The notes under the pieces: generated by a model | Told to the model about the DNA's origin: nothing | The model's database searches: none | Seen by the model: only the letters and a program-made list of their open reading frames with translations | Translations under genes and position numbers: made by a program | Assembly (NCBI GenBank): GCA_028874335.1 | Contig: JAPPJY010000009.1 | Span: 1 to 64,000 of the forward strand | Reading direction: 5' to 3' | DNA length: 64,000 bases | Origin: Gemmatimonadota bacterium | GTDB lineage: Bacteria > Latescibacterota > UBA2968 > GCA-2709665 | Shown: piece by piece, positions 34,132 to 43,277 of the stretch | Numbering within the stretch: the stretch's first letter is position 1 | How the letters are laid out: each line of letters opens with the position of its first letter

Positions 34132-35385
34132 ATGAAATTGGCGGACATTCAAGGCAAGCGGATTGCGCTGGCGGCTTCCGGCGGGCTTGACAGCTGTACG
34201 GTTACGCGATGGCTTGCCGACCAGGGGGTGGACGTGGTGAGCATGACCGCGGATATCGGTCAGCCGGACGAGGACGATATCGAGGATATCGGCCGGCGGA
34301 TGCTGGCGTGCGGGGCCGTGGATTCGGTCATCCTGGACCTGAAGTCGGATCTGGCCGAGGAGGCAATCACAATGCTCCTCGCCAATGCCGTCTACGAAGG
34401 CGGGTACTGGAACACGACCGGACTCGCCCGGCACGTGACCGCGCGGGGGATCCTCGATGAGATGCAGGCGCGCGAAATCGACGTACTCGCGCACGGCGCC
34501 ACGGGCCGCGGGAACGACCAGGTGCGCTTCCAGCTCGTCGCCAATATGCTGGCGCCCGCCATCGATGTATATGCGCCATGGCGCGACGACGCGTTCCTGG
34601 AGCACTTCGGCGGACGCAGGGAGATGATCGCCTACTGCCAGGCCCGGAACCTGCCCATAATGGCAACACAGGATAAGCCGTATTCAACGGATGCGAATCT
34701 GCTGGGGTTGACGCATGAGGCGGGAAAGCTGGAATATCTAGACGTGGCGGCGGATTTCATCGAACCGGGCATGGGCGTTTTCCCAAAGGACGCGCCGGAT
34801 CGCCCGGAGACCTTCTCCGTAACGCTTGAAGCGGGGCGTCCCGTACTTGTGAACGGGGAGCACGTGGATGCCGTATCCGCGATCTCAACGGCCAACGACG
34901 TCGCAGGGCGTCACGGAGTCGGCATCGGTATCCACACGGTTGAGAATCGCTTCGTGGGCATCAAATCCCGGGGCGTGTACGAAAGCCCGGGGCTCGCATT
35001 ACTTGGCGCATGCTACCAGTTCCTGTTGCAGCAGGTACTTGACAGACGGGCGCGGCGATTCTACGATTCGCTCTCCTCGGTATTTGCCGAGCAGATCTAC
35101 CAGGGGTATTATTTCGACCTGTCATCGCAAATGATTCGAGGCGCCCTCTCGCCCGTTCGGAAGCTGGCGGAGGGCACGGTGACCGTTTTGGTATACAAAG
35201 GATCGGTAACGTATCAATCTTCCGGGGCCGTAGCGCATTCCCTTTATTCCTCTGAACTGTCCTCGATGGAAGCGATCGGCGACTACGACCACAGGGATTC
35301 GGAGGGATTTCTGAATGTGCTGAGTGTCGGCGCGAAGGCGTTGAACGCGTCGCGACAGGTGGATGGTGGGCTGACGGAAGCCTGA
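34132..35385 (+). CDS. argG: Argininosuccinate synthase ArgG
   Basis: A 417-aa enzyme that joins citrulline and aspartate using ATP. The N-terminal ATP-pyrophosphatase loop reads ALAASGGLDSCT, a variant of the commoner AYSGGLDTS. ARGILDEMQAREIDVLAHGATGRGNDQVRF and KSRGVYESPG match the citrulline/aspartate-binding regions. The ATG has AAAGGAG upstream. It lies 30 bases after argD and 55 bases before argH. Confidence 0.94.
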   Translation: MKLADIQGKRIALAASGGLDSCTVTRWLADQGVDVVSMTADIGQPDEDDIEDIGRRMLACGAVDSVILDLKSDLAEEAITMLLANAVYEGGYWNTTGLARHVTARGILDEMQAREIDVLAHGATGRGNDQVRFQLVANMLAPAIDVYAPWRDDAFLEHFGGRREMIAYCQARNLPIMATQDKPYSTDANLLGLTHEAGKLEYLDVAADFIEPGMGVFPKDAPDRPETFSVTLEAGRPVLVNGEHVDAVSAISTANDVAGRHGVGIGIHTVENRFVGIKSRGVYESPGLALLGACYQFLLQQVLDRRARRFYDSLSSVFAEQIYQGYYFDLSSQMIRGALSPVRKLAEGTVTVLVYKGSVTYQSSGAVAHSLYSSELSSMEAIGDYDHRDSEGFLNVLSVGAKALNASRQVDGGLTEA

Positions 35386-35440
35386 GATACAGGCATCCGG
35401 ATCCTTTTCATCGGATTCGTGGGCAGTTTGGGATCATTCA

Positions 35441-36847
35441 ATGGGTGAATCTGCAAAAAAGCCATGGTCGGGGCGCTTCCACGAGGCGTCGGAAAGCGCA
35501 ATGGAGCAATTCAACGCGTCCATCGGGTTCGACCGGCGGCTATACAGGGCGGATATCGCCGGCAGCAGGGCTCAGGCGAAAGCTCTGGCGAATATCGGCG
35601 TACTGGAGGCACAGGAGCTGGACCGCGTCCTGAAGGGCCTGGATCAGGTGGAAGCGGAAATCGCCGAAGGCCGCCTTGCGCTGGCCGCGCACCTGGAAGA
35701 CATACACATGGCGGTTGAGGCGCGGCTAATCGAGATCGTTGGTGAGGTGGGCGGCAAGCTCCATACCGGGCGCAGCAGGAACGATCAGGTGGCGCTGGAT
35801 GAGCGGCTGTATCTGCGGGAGGCGACTCGGGACACCGTCGCCGGCATCGACCGCCTGCAGACCGTCCTGGTGGATTTCGCCGATCGACACATCGACGTCC
35901 TGATGCCGGGATATACGCATCTGCAACAGGCGCAGCCCGTGCGTCTGTCGCACTATACGATGGCATTGTTCTGGATGCTGGATCGGGACCGCGGACGATT
36001 CGCCTCGTGCGCGGATCGGGCGGATGCCATGCCGCTCGGATCGGGCGCCTTCGCCGGCAGCGCCTATCCGATCGACCGGGAATTCCTGGCGTCGGAACTG
36101 GGGTTCTCGCGGATAACCGAAAACAGCATCGACGCGGTCAGCGACCGGGACTATCTCCTGGAGTACATGGCCGCCGCGGCGATTCTCATGGGGCACCTCA
36201 GCAGGTTCTGTGAAGATCTGATCGTCTGGTCGTCGTCCGAATTTCGGTTTATCGAACTCGACGACGCCTACAGCACCGGTTCGAGCATGATGCCGCAGAA
36301 GAAGAACCCGGATTCGCTTGAACTGGTCCGCGGCAAGACCGGGCGGGTGTACGGTAATCTGATGACGCTGTTGACCGTGATGAAGGGATTGCCTTTAACC
36401 TATTCGAAGGATCTTCAGGAGGACAAAGAGGCCTTCTTTGATACAGTCGATACGATTCATCAGGTGTTAGAGGTTTTCGCAGGCGCGTGGCGGACAATGA
36501 CGGTCCTGACCGATCGAATGCGCGAAGCTCTCGACGGCACCGTTGTAGCGACGGACCTTGCGGATTATCTCGTGAGAAAAGGACTGCCCTTTCGCGAAAC
36601 CCACCGGATCGTGGGCAGGCTGGTTCGGACGGCCCTGTCGCAGGGACGACGCCTCGACGAGCTCGACCCGGGGACCCTTCATTCGGCGTGCGATCTGTTC
36701 GAGGCGGACGTGGTGGCGTCGCTTCGCGCAGACGACAGCGTCAACCGGCGGGGACTGGACGGGGGAACGGGCTACGAGGCCGTTGCGGCGCAGATTCGTC
36801 GCGGCAGGCAGTTACTCGGCGGGAGAACGCGGAGAGCGGAAGGGTGA
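35441..36847 (+). CDS. argH: Argininosuccinate lyase ArgH
   Basis: A 468-aa lyase that splits argininosuccinate into arginine and fumarate. The N terminus KKPWSGRFHEASE is typical. HTGRSRNDQVALD and the signature loop GSSMMPQKKNPDSLEL (with the catalytic Ser) are intact. The C terminus ends four bases inside the next gene (GTGA overlap). The operon lacks argF and argJ/argA, which must lie elsewhere. Confidence 0.96.
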   Translation: MGESAKKPWSGRFHEASESAMEQFNASIGFDRRLYRADIAGSRAQAKALANIGVLEAQELDRVLKGLDQVEAEIAEGRLALAAHLEDIHMAVEARLIEIVGEVGGKLHTGRSRNDQVALDERLYLREATRDTVAGIDRLQTVLVDFADRHIDVLMPGYTHLQQAQPVRLSHYTMALFWMLDRDRGRFASCADRADAMPLGSGAFAGSAYPIDREFLASELGFSRITENSIDAVSDRDYLLEYMAAAAILMGHLSRFCEDLIVWSSSEFRFIELDDAYSTGSSMMPQKKNPDSLELVRGKTGRVYGNLMTLLTVMKGLPLTYSKDLQEDKEAFFDTVDTIHQVLEVFAGAWRTMTVLTDRMREALDGTVVATDLADYLVRKGLPFRETHRIVGRLVRTALSQGRRLDELDPGTLHSACDLFEADVVASLRADDSVNRRGLDGGTGYEAVAAQIRRGRQLLGGRTRRAEG

Positions 36848-37479
36848 AGTCCTTCAGTGAGCGCGACGTGCGTCGGCACTACGACCTTCTGCAACACGGT
36901 CCGGAGCTCGGCCTCACGCATCTGAAAGCGACGGACGGAGACCACGTCATCGGCATCGGTCTGTTCGACAACGAGGCCGATTTCGTTTCGGAGTGCCGTC
37001 GTTACAACGGGCTGGGTACGCTGCACGTGGGTGTGAACCCGCGTTCGAATCGCCTGATGGAGGACTATGGCGGTTTGCGGAACCGAATGCGCACCCTGTT
37101 TGCGGACGTGGTTGCGGAGGGCGATATCGACTTTGTCACCGGAATGGCCGTGTGCAATCCGGATCAGCTTGTCCGAGCTTCACGACAATTCCTGCGTGAC
37201 GCCTCTGTCCTTGCGGACGGCGAAGTCTTTTTCCCGCTCGATAAAGCGATGCCGGTATCCCCCGATTCCCTGTCGAAAATCCGGCGACGGCTGGATGCAT
37301 GGCTCTACGGCGAGGTCGACTCAAATGGAATCGACCTGATGCAATTCGTTAGAGTTGCGGGAACGGCGGCGGCGGACGGTGGGTGGTTCAGGCGACGGAC
37401 GATGTTCAGGAAATTTCGACCCTATATTATGGACGGCATCACCGCCGAGATCGAGGATCAGAAGGACGAACCGGCGTAA
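36844..37479 (+). CDS. Unrecognised protein coupled to argH; possible primase-like (AEP) fold
   Basis: A 211-aa soluble protein starting at a GTG that overlaps the argH stop. I do not recognise the family with certainty. ADFVSECRRYNG followed by LHVGVNPRSN, and about 40 residues later EGDIDFVTG, resembles the start of archaeo-eukaryotic primase domains (NVYVGVNPR, then hhhDhD). The later motifs of an active primase are not visible. An arginine-related role through the shared operon is an alternative. Confidence 0.6.
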   Translation: MKSFSERDVRRHYDLLQHGPELGLTHLKATDGDHVIGIGLFDNEADFVSECRRYNGLGTLHVGVNPRSNRLMEDYGGLRNRMRTLFADVVAEGDIDFVTGMAVCNPDQLVRASRQFLRDASVLADGEVFFPLDKAMPVSPDSLSKIRRRLDAWLYGEVDSNGIDLMQFVRVAGTAAADGGWFRRRTMFRKFRPYIMDGITAEIEDQKDEPA

Positions 37480-37587
37480 CAATCCGGGAGAAGGAACTTT
37501 GCGTCCGATGGGGCGTTTACGTGGCAGTGCAACGCACGGGCCGACCGCGGGCGCGCGAGTCGAAGACCCGTTTTTTTTCGCAATGCC

Positions 37588-37629
37588 CGCTCGCGCTCGG
37601 GAACTCACCGGTAATTTCAAAACAGCTTC
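37588..37629 (+). repeat. Partial copy of MITE-like repeat family A (B-end)
   Basis: GCTCGCGCTCGGGAACTCACC is followed by GGTAATTTCAAAACAGCTTC, matching the right arm of the complete element at 24947-25134. No matching left end is evident in the 110 bases upstream, so this copy may be truncated. It ends about 20 bases before the start codon of the next gene. Confidence 0.75.
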
Positions 37630-37649
37630 TCACATCTAGGGAGATGGTT

Positions 37650-38705
37650 ATGTTTCGAAAGTCAATCGCTTTGTTATGCGCCAGCTGCGTGCTGTGGACC
37701 AGCCTTGTCGGCGCGGGTCAGACGTGGGCGGCGGAATCGGGCGCTGAAGATGCGAAAAAGGCAGAAGGTGATGGCGAAGATCGTCCCAAAACCACCCGGA
37801 CAATCGAAGGCCTGGAGGATGCCGGCTGGGCCATCGTGGACGTTCGGCAGATCGAGGGCAACCTTGTGGTGCTGAGCCCGCTCGTGGGACCGGAAATCGA
37901 CCTGGAAGAGAGCAACCGCTACTCCCTGTTCCAGGGACGCAGCGTCTACAACGAGAGGGTTCCCCTTCGACTGCTCGATATGGCTATCCCAGGCATACAG
38001 ACGGCCACTTTTCTGAAGAGCGGAGATCGCGTGATGGTGAGGATCCGGTACCGGTCAGGCCCGAAAATCGCGAACAGGACCGTACCGGTCGGAGACGAGG
38101 ACGCACTCAGACGACTGCGTGAATACGTCGAACACTTCGACGAGGTCCGAAAGGGCGAATACAAGATCGGATTTGAATCCAAGTTGCCTGAAGATGCCGA
38201 ATACCCCAAGTATACCGACCGGAAGATCTCCTTCGAAGAGCGGCGGCCGCGGGCCGGAATAACGCGCCGGCTTCGAGGCGGAGTCGTGTTGAAGGACGGT
38301 GAGCGGATCGAGGGACAGTTATTGCCGGAATACGACGACGGGACCATACTGGTACAATCCGGTCTCGACGCCAGGCGGGTCCCGGTCAATGAAATCGACC
38401 GGGTCCTGTTCCTTCGCGGGAGACGTTCGACAAAGCTCGGCACCGCGGTCCGGATGGGCGTCGGAGGCGCCGTATCGGGTGCCTTAGTGGGCGCCTTTGC
38501 CGGCTGGCAGTCGAACTCACCGGTCAGAGACACAGCGATCCTGTTCGGCGCGATATCGGGCGCGATCGGGTTTTTCACGGGACTGTTCCGTTCCGGTGGC
38601 GGCCCTGGCAAACGTGAGTTCGTGCTGGGCCCTGTAGATGACGGTCGTGATCGTAACCCGGACGGTGATGGCGACAGGGAGAAACGTGAGCGCTCGGGCA
38701 GATAG
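37650..38705 (+). CDS. Hypothetical exported protein
   Basis: A 351-aa protein with a clear signal peptide (SIALLCASCVLWTSLVGAGQTWA), a charged linker, and a middle domain with GVVLKDGERIEGQLLPEYDDGTILVQSG that resembles an SH3/Sm-like beta barrel. A Gly/Ala-rich hydrophobic hairpin follows near 270-320 (GVGGAVSGALVGAFAGW), then an Asp/Arg-rich tail. I chose the second of two close ATGs because AGGGAG is six bases upstream. Envelope location is likely; function is unknown. Confidence 0.78.
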   Translation: MFRKSIALLCASCVLWTSLVGAGQTWAAESGAEDAKKAEGDGEDRPKTTRTIEGLEDAGWAIVDVRQIEGNLVVLSPLVGPEIDLEESNRYSLFQGRSVYNERVPLRLLDMAIPGIQTATFLKSGDRVMVRIRYRSGPKIANRTVPVGDEDALRRLREYVEHFDEVRKGEYKIGFESKLPEDAEYPKYTDRKISFEERRPRAGITRRLRGGVVLKDGERIEGQLLPEYDDGTILVQSGLDARRVPVNEIDRVLFLRGRRSTKLGTAVRMGVGGAVSGALVGAFAGWQSNSPVRDTAILFGAISGAIGFFTGLFRSGGGPGKREFVLGPVDDGRDRNPDGDGDREKRERSGR

Positions 38706-38811
38706 TCCCACGTCCAATCAGGCGCCGCGAAGCCCTTCGGTTAATCCCGAAGCGTCCGAATGGGCGTGGCTGCGATACGGTTGCACACGGCCTCGCTGCG
38801 AGGAGGATGAA

Positions 38812-39327
38812 TTGAGAGTTCTGCCGTATCAGGACGCAACACCGGCAATTGACGATTCCGCATTCCTGGCGGACGGGGCGATACTTGTCGGCAAGGTGGT
38901 TGTCGCGTCAGAGGTGAGTATCTGGTTCAACGCCGTGTTGCGCGGTGACGAGGAGCCGATCCGGATCGGCAAGGGATCCAATATCCAGGACGGAGCGATC
39001 CTGCATACTGATCCGGGATGTCCCTGTACCGTGGGCGAGTACGTTACGGTCGGTCACAACGCGATTCTGCACGGGTGTCTTATAGATCGTGGGGCCACCA
39101 TAGGAATGGGCGCAACGGTGTTGAATCACGCACGGGTCGGCGAGGAATCGCTCGTCGCGGCGAATGCGCTGGTCCTCGAGGGTATGGAGATTCCTCCCCG
39201 ATCGCTGGCCGCGGGTGTGCCGGCCAGGGTAAGGCGGGAACTGACGGAGGAGGAGATCGCGAATTTCAGGAAGAATACGGACGGTTACGTCAGAAGGAGG
39301 AAAGTCTACAAGGGACAAGGCCAGTAA
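38812..39327 (+). CDS. Gamma-carbonic anhydrase family protein
   Basis: A 171-aa left-handed beta-helix protein of the gamma-class carbonic anhydrase/YrdA family. The three zinc-binding histidines are visible in NIQDGAILHTD and VGHNAILHGC. The hexapeptide repeats run from about 20 to 150 and a C-terminal helix follows. The chosen start is a TTG with AGGAGG five bases upstream; an upstream extension is not family-like. It may hydrate CO2, although many relatives are inactive. Confidence 0.9.
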   Translation: MRVLPYQDATPAIDDSAFLADGAILVGKVVVASEVSIWFNAVLRGDEEPIRIGKGSNIQDGAILHTDPGCPCTVGEYVTVGHNAILHGCLIDRGATIGMGATVLNHARVGEESLVAANALVLEGMEIPPRSLAAGVPARVRRELTEEEIANFRKNTDGYVRRRKVYKGQGQ

Positions 39328-39350
39328 GTTGAGCATTGAGATTCGCCGGA

Positions 39351-39386
39351 GGCGGGCCCCAATCGTTTGGCGCCCGCCATTATTGT
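39351..39386 (+). terminator. Terminator after the gamma-carbonic anhydrase gene
   Basis: GGCGGGC (39351-39357) pairs with GCCCGCC (39372-39378) and is followed by ATTATTGTT. Confidence 0.6.
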
Positions 39387-39434
39387 TGCATCACCGTATC
39401 TCTTTGGTCGCTGAGGAAGTGAGTGTGAAGGTGC

Positions 39435-39866
39435 TTGATCCGGTACCGCAAACTGGCAGTTTGCGGCCGCGAATCAAGGCTGGATACTTTGGTACAAGAA
39501 TCCGACATTACCGAGAGGTTCGAACGGGGCATCCGTGAATTCAATGCCGGCGACTTCTATGCGTCTCACGATACGTGGGAGGACGTCTGGATGGATGTGC
39601 GGGGATCCGAAAGACCCTTTTTTCAGGGCATGATCCAGGTGGCGGTCGGCTTCTATCACCTGACGTGCGAGAATTACGCGGGCGCCGAACACCTCCTGAC
39701 CCGGGGCATCCGAAAACTGGAGGCGTACAGTCCCGGCCACCGGGGAGTCGACACCGAGTGCCTCGTTCGCGAAGCGTCAACGGCACTGGCCGAGGTCCTC
39801 GAGGTCCGCGCGGGGAAACGGAAGACGTACTGTTCGGAAATTGCGCCGAGGATTCGACGCGCGTGA
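39435..39866 (+). CDS. DUF309 domain-containing protein
   Basis: A protein of about 140 aa matching DUF309: GIREFNAGDFYASHDTWEDVW, then PFFQGMIQVAVGFYHL. The helical domain contains conserved His and Trp positions. The start is uncertain: TTG at 39435 follows GAAGG, while TTG at 39489 would give a protein closer to family length. It converges with the GWxTD gene ending at 39916. The function of the family is unknown. Confidence 0.82.
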   Translation: MIRYRKLAVCGRESRLDTLVQESDITERFERGIREFNAGDFYASHDTWEDVWMDVRGSERPFFQGMIQVAVGFYHLTCENYAGAEHLLTRGIRKLEAYSPGHRGVDTECLVREASTALAEVLEVRAGKRKTYCSEIAPRIRRA

Positions 39867-39915
39867 TCCTGCCTATAGCAAAGTCAACGCAATGGGACTT
39901 CCGGCCCTTATCCTG

Positions 39916-42087
39916 TTATTCAACGTGAAAGATGGCCGTGCGAGTCGCGGATTGTAAACCGTTCAGATCTGTCACCGATACCCTGATCCGGCTGAAGCCC
40001 GGTCCGAGATTACCCGCATCCAATTCGAAGTAGATTGCCTCCATCACGTTATCGCCTGTCCGGTCGTAGTTTACGATCACCTGATCTTCTTCGGCTGCGA
40101 CGATTCTCCGTACCATTGACGATAACGCGCCGAAGAACCCCTTCCCCAAACGGGCGTCACGCTGAATAGAATAGGAAACCCGGTATCTGGTCCTTCCGAA
40201 CGCGTCTGTCTGCAGGTTGTACAGTTCATAGTAAATGTGGATGTTCGTGTCCTGCCGGAAGCTCCTGCTGGGCATCGGCAACACCCAAAGGCTCTCCTTT
40301 CTGAATTTTCCTTCCCGTGTCGACTCCCGGATGTCCCAGCACAACTGCAGATCGCTGATTGCCAGCGAATCCACAAAATCAGGGACGTTCAAGTCCTGCA
40401 GGTACACCCCCCATTTGCCCGAGATCCGGTCCACAAGCTGTACGGCGAGCCGGTAGTCTCCAGGTGTGACGTCAATCCGGATCAGGTCCGGTGCAAAAGT
40501 GCCGTGTTCAGCCTGTTCGCCTTGAGGCGCCGGAAAAACCAGGTCTGTCTGCCGCCGACGGTATACGGCGCCACTCGTGTCCGTTAACGCCGCCACCATC
40601 CTGACGTTCGAGAGTTCACGCCCATCCGTCTCTTCGCTCTCAACCAGGTCCAGCGGAACGCCGAAGTAGACTTCCAACTCCGCGCCTTGATGGTCCGGGC
40701 CACGGAAGCTCGCCGTGTCATAGTAGAACTCAATGGGCTCCATTCCGGGAGGAACGTCGTAGAAATCGGGCAGTGTTTGTGTCGCCTTCCTGTAAACCAC
40801 AGCCGGATGCAACGACATTAACTTTGAGGTCAGGCTGATATCGTTGCCGGGTACGCCACTCGGGAAGTCCCATTGGCCATTACGCATCTCATCGGTAATC
40901 AGCAGTTGGAGGCCGCCAGCAACCTTCGTGTATACCCACTCCTCTGTCATGGCGGACTCGTCCTTAAGAGTCCATCCCTTGGGCCTCTCGAGATCCGATT
41001 TGGTGTCGTAAACGCCATAGATCCGCTGCCCGTGCACGTCGCGTACCCGTTGAACCGCCAGGCTCGGCGGATACGCGTTGACCCTGTCCGAACGCGCACG
41101 ATACTCGGGTTCTCCATACCGGATGTAGACTTCTCCTCGCCGGTCCCACGGGAATACTTTCTCCCCGAAAAAGGTCCGGGCATGCCACACCCTCCGGTAA
41201 TGCTCCGCTTCCCGAGCCTTCCCCGCCGAAACCAGCGCCATATCGCGTTTTTTCCAGAAGTCTCGAAGCCACTCCGCCTTTTCCTCGCCCGACTTGGCCG
41301 TGTAGTTTTCAAGCTCTGCCGGGAAGGTTACAAGCGACAGATCCTCGTACAACGTCCGCTCGCTGTCGGGCAATGCGTGAAAATACGCCTGGAAAAGCGC
41401 AACAGCCCGCTCCGGATCGCCCAATGCCGCGTGTGCCTGTGCGGCCAGCGGCAGAAGCCGGGAATCCGATGATGTATCCGTGAGGGCGGGTTCAAGCGCC
41501 TTCAACGCTTCCGGATAATTGTGAAGTTCGATGTACGTCATGGCGAGACCTTGATACCCCCGTATTTCTCCGGGCACGATCTCAAGATATCGGTTGTAGA
41601 GGGCAATTCTCTTTTCAGGGAAGAGGCTGTCCCTGAACCAGTCCGCCAGCATCAGATAGGCCGGCGCATAGGTCGGATGCGCCTCGATCACGTCCTCCAA
41701 AGCATGCTCTGCGTTCAGGTCGCCAAGCTGGATATGCAGCCTTGCAATATTCATTCGCGCTTCGAGATAACCCTTGTCGACCCCCAGCGCGCGGCGGAAA
41801 TACTCGAAGGCCTTCCGTTTGACCGCCTTCGGGTCGCGTCCGTATGCCAGTCCCATCCCATTGTACGCCGCAGCCGCGGAATCTCCTCTCGCGCCTCGCC
41901 GAAATGCCTTTCTGGCGTCATCGAAATCACCGCGCTCAAGGTAAGCGTATCCCAGACCGACCCAGTCTCGTGCGTTGCGCAGCGCATCCAGCGAGTCCGC
42001 TGGACTCGCGGCAACACTTTCGCAGAAAAACTGAAATACTGGAAGCAGCACGGCCAACACAATATACAGATGCGGTTTAATTGACAT
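39916..42087 (-). CDS. GWxTD-domain-like protein with TPR region (diverged motif)
   Basis: A 723-aa exported protein with a signal peptide (IKPHLYIVLAVLLPVFQFF) and an N-terminal TPR region (about 35-260, for example WVGLGYAYLERGDFDDARKAF). A GWxTD-type domain follows around RGEVYIRYGEPEYR, where the GWxTD motif itself reads PWDRR. A beta-rich C-terminal region follows. A paralogue at 45165-47204 keeps the motif. GWxTD proteins are typical of FCB bacteria and have no established function. The ATG at 42087 follows GGAAGG. Confidence 0.82.
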   Translation of the reverse strand: MSIKPHLYIVLAVLLPVFQFFCESVAASPADSLDALRNARDWVGLGYAYLERGDFDDARKAFRRGARGDSAAAAYNGMGLAYGRDPKAVKRKAFEYFRRALGVDKGYLEARMNIARLHIQLGDLNAEHALEDVIEAHPTYAPAYLMLADWFRDSLFPEKRIALYNRYLEIVPGEIRGYQGLAMTYIELHNYPEALKALEPALTDTSSDSRLLPLAAQAHAALGDPERAVALFQAYFHALPDSERTLYEDLSLVTFPAELENYTAKSGEEKAEWLRDFWKKRDMALVSAGKAREAEHYRRVWHARTFFGEKVFPWDRRGEVYIRYGEPEYRARSDRVNAYPPSLAVQRVRDVHGQRIYGVYDTKSDLERPKGWTLKDESAMTEEWVYTKVAGGLQLLITDEMRNGQWDFPSGVPGNDISLTSKLMSLHPAVVYRKATQTLPDFYDVPPGMEPIEFYYDTASFRGPDHQGAELEVYFGVPLDLVESEETDGRELSNVRMVAALTDTSGAVYRRRQTDLVFPAPQGEQAEHGTFAPDLIRIDVTPGDYRLAVQLVDRISGKWGVYLQDLNVPDFVDSLAISDLQLCWDIRESTREGKFRKESLWVLPMPSRSFRQDTNIHIYYELYNLQTDAFGRTRYRVSYSIQRDARLGKGFFGALSSMVRRIVAAEEDQVIVNYDRTGDNVMEAIYFELDAGNLGPGFSRIRVSVTDLNGLQSATRTAIFHVE

Positions 42088-42171
42088 TCTTAAGCCTTCC
42101 AGGAAGAGGGCGCCATCCTGATCTTCCTTCCTTTTGTCAGGATGCACAAGATACAATATCACTTTGCATTC

Positions 42172-42200
42172 TGGCGGGATTTCTGCAAATCATCCCGCCA
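42172..42200. promoter_or_regulatory. Inverted repeat between divergent genes
   Basis: TGGCGGGAT (42172-42180) and ATCCCGCCA (42192-42200) form a perfect 9-base inverted repeat with an 11-base spacer. It lies about 85 bases upstream of the GWxTD start in the region 42088-42488. There is no T-tract on either side, so an operator or an mRNA leader hairpin fits better than a terminator. Confidence 0.45.
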
Positions 42201-42372
42201 ACTAAATAGGACACGGATTTGTCGATGCCGGTTCTGTAAAATGTGTATCCGGAATTGAAGAAGCGATCGAACGCACGCACGACACAGGCTTCATTCTTCA
42301 GGAATTGAGATCCTTATGCGTCTACTTCCGCCGTATACGTCCATCGAAGAATCCGGTTTCAGATAGTGTTCG

Positions 42373-42401
42373 TTGACATGAACGGGTGGCTCCGGTATAT
42401 T
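42373..42401 (+). promoter_or_regulatory. Promoter of the SDR-GNAT gene pair
   Basis: TTGACA (42373-42378) and TATATT (42396-42401) are separated by 17 bases. The start is expected about 80 bases before the SDR start codon. Confidence 0.7.
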
Positions 42402-42488
42402 CGTTCATGGCGGTTAGCTGTTACTATTCGGCAATGTAGCCGATAGCTCAATTGCAATTTCGACCCGATGAAGCCAGAGGAGATTTCA

Positions 42489-43277
42489 ATGCGGTTAGAG
42501 GGTAAAGTCGCCTGGATTACGGGCGGCGGCGCGGGCATCGGCAAGGCCGTGGCGATGCGGTTTGCGAAGGAAGGCGCGAAGGTGGTTGTATTAGAACTCG
42601 ATCGGGACCGTGGGGAGGCCGTGGTCGGGGCGATCGTACGGGCGGATGGCGAAGCCGCGCTCGTCGTGGGCAGTGCGACTGATCCGACGGACGTAGATCG
42701 AGCGTGTGATGAAGCCGTGGAAACATATGGCGGCCTTGATATTCTGGTAAACAACGCCTATTTTTGCCATGGGACCCACATCCTGGATATCGATCCGGAT
42801 TTATGGGACCGAAACATAGAGGGATGCCTGAAAAGCGCCTACCTCTGCAGCCGCGCGGCGCTTCCGCGGATGATCGATCGTGGCGGCGGATCCATTGTGA
42901 ACATATCGTCCGTCAACGCGATCATGTCGTTTGGGGAGAGTGCATACAGCGCAGCGAAGGCAGGTGTCATCTCGCTCACCAAAACCACAGCGGTGGATCA
43001 CGGACCCGGGGGCGTGCGCGTGAATGCAATCTGCCCCGGCACCGTGATCACGGAGGGGTGGCAGCACGTCCTTGAGAAGGACCCGGAGATATTCGAACGT
43101 ATCGCCGAGGTTTATCCGCTCAAGCGCGTGGGCAGACCTGAAGAAATCGCAAACGTCGCGCTCTTTCTGGCCTCGGATGAAGCATCGTTCGTCACTGGCG
43201 CGGTTGTGGTGGCAGACGGGGGCGTGACGTCCGGAAATCCCACGTTTCTGAACCACGTGGAAGGAAAACTCTCGTGA
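42489..43277 (+). CDS. SDR family oxidoreductase
   Basis: A 262-aa classical short-chain dehydrogenase. The cofactor motif is TGGGAGIGK, the NNA motif is VNNAY, and the catalytic Tyr/Lys are in YSAAKAG. NICPGTVIT and ASFVTGAVVVADGG are typical of the FabG-like glucose/3-oxoacyl dehydrogenase group. The ATG at 42489 has GAGGAG six bases upstream. The following GNAT gene overlaps by four bases. The substrate is not deducible. Confidence 0.93.
   Translation: MRLEGKVAWITGGGAGIGKAVAMRFAKEGAKVVVLELDRDRGEAVVGAIVRADGEAALVVGSATDPTDVDRACDEAVETYGGLDILVNNAYFCHGTHILDIDPDLWDRNIEGCLKSAYLCSRAALPRMIDRGGGSIVNISSVNAIMSFGESAYSAAKAGVISLTKTTAVDHGPGGVRVNAICPGTVITEGWQHVLEKDPEIFERIAEVYPLKRVGRPEEIANVALFLASDEASFVTGAVVVADGGVTSGNPTFLNHVEGKLS

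Noticed and set aside
33184-34605. A 473-codon minus-strand open frame
   Set aside because: It is antisense to argD and argG, both complete and well conserved.
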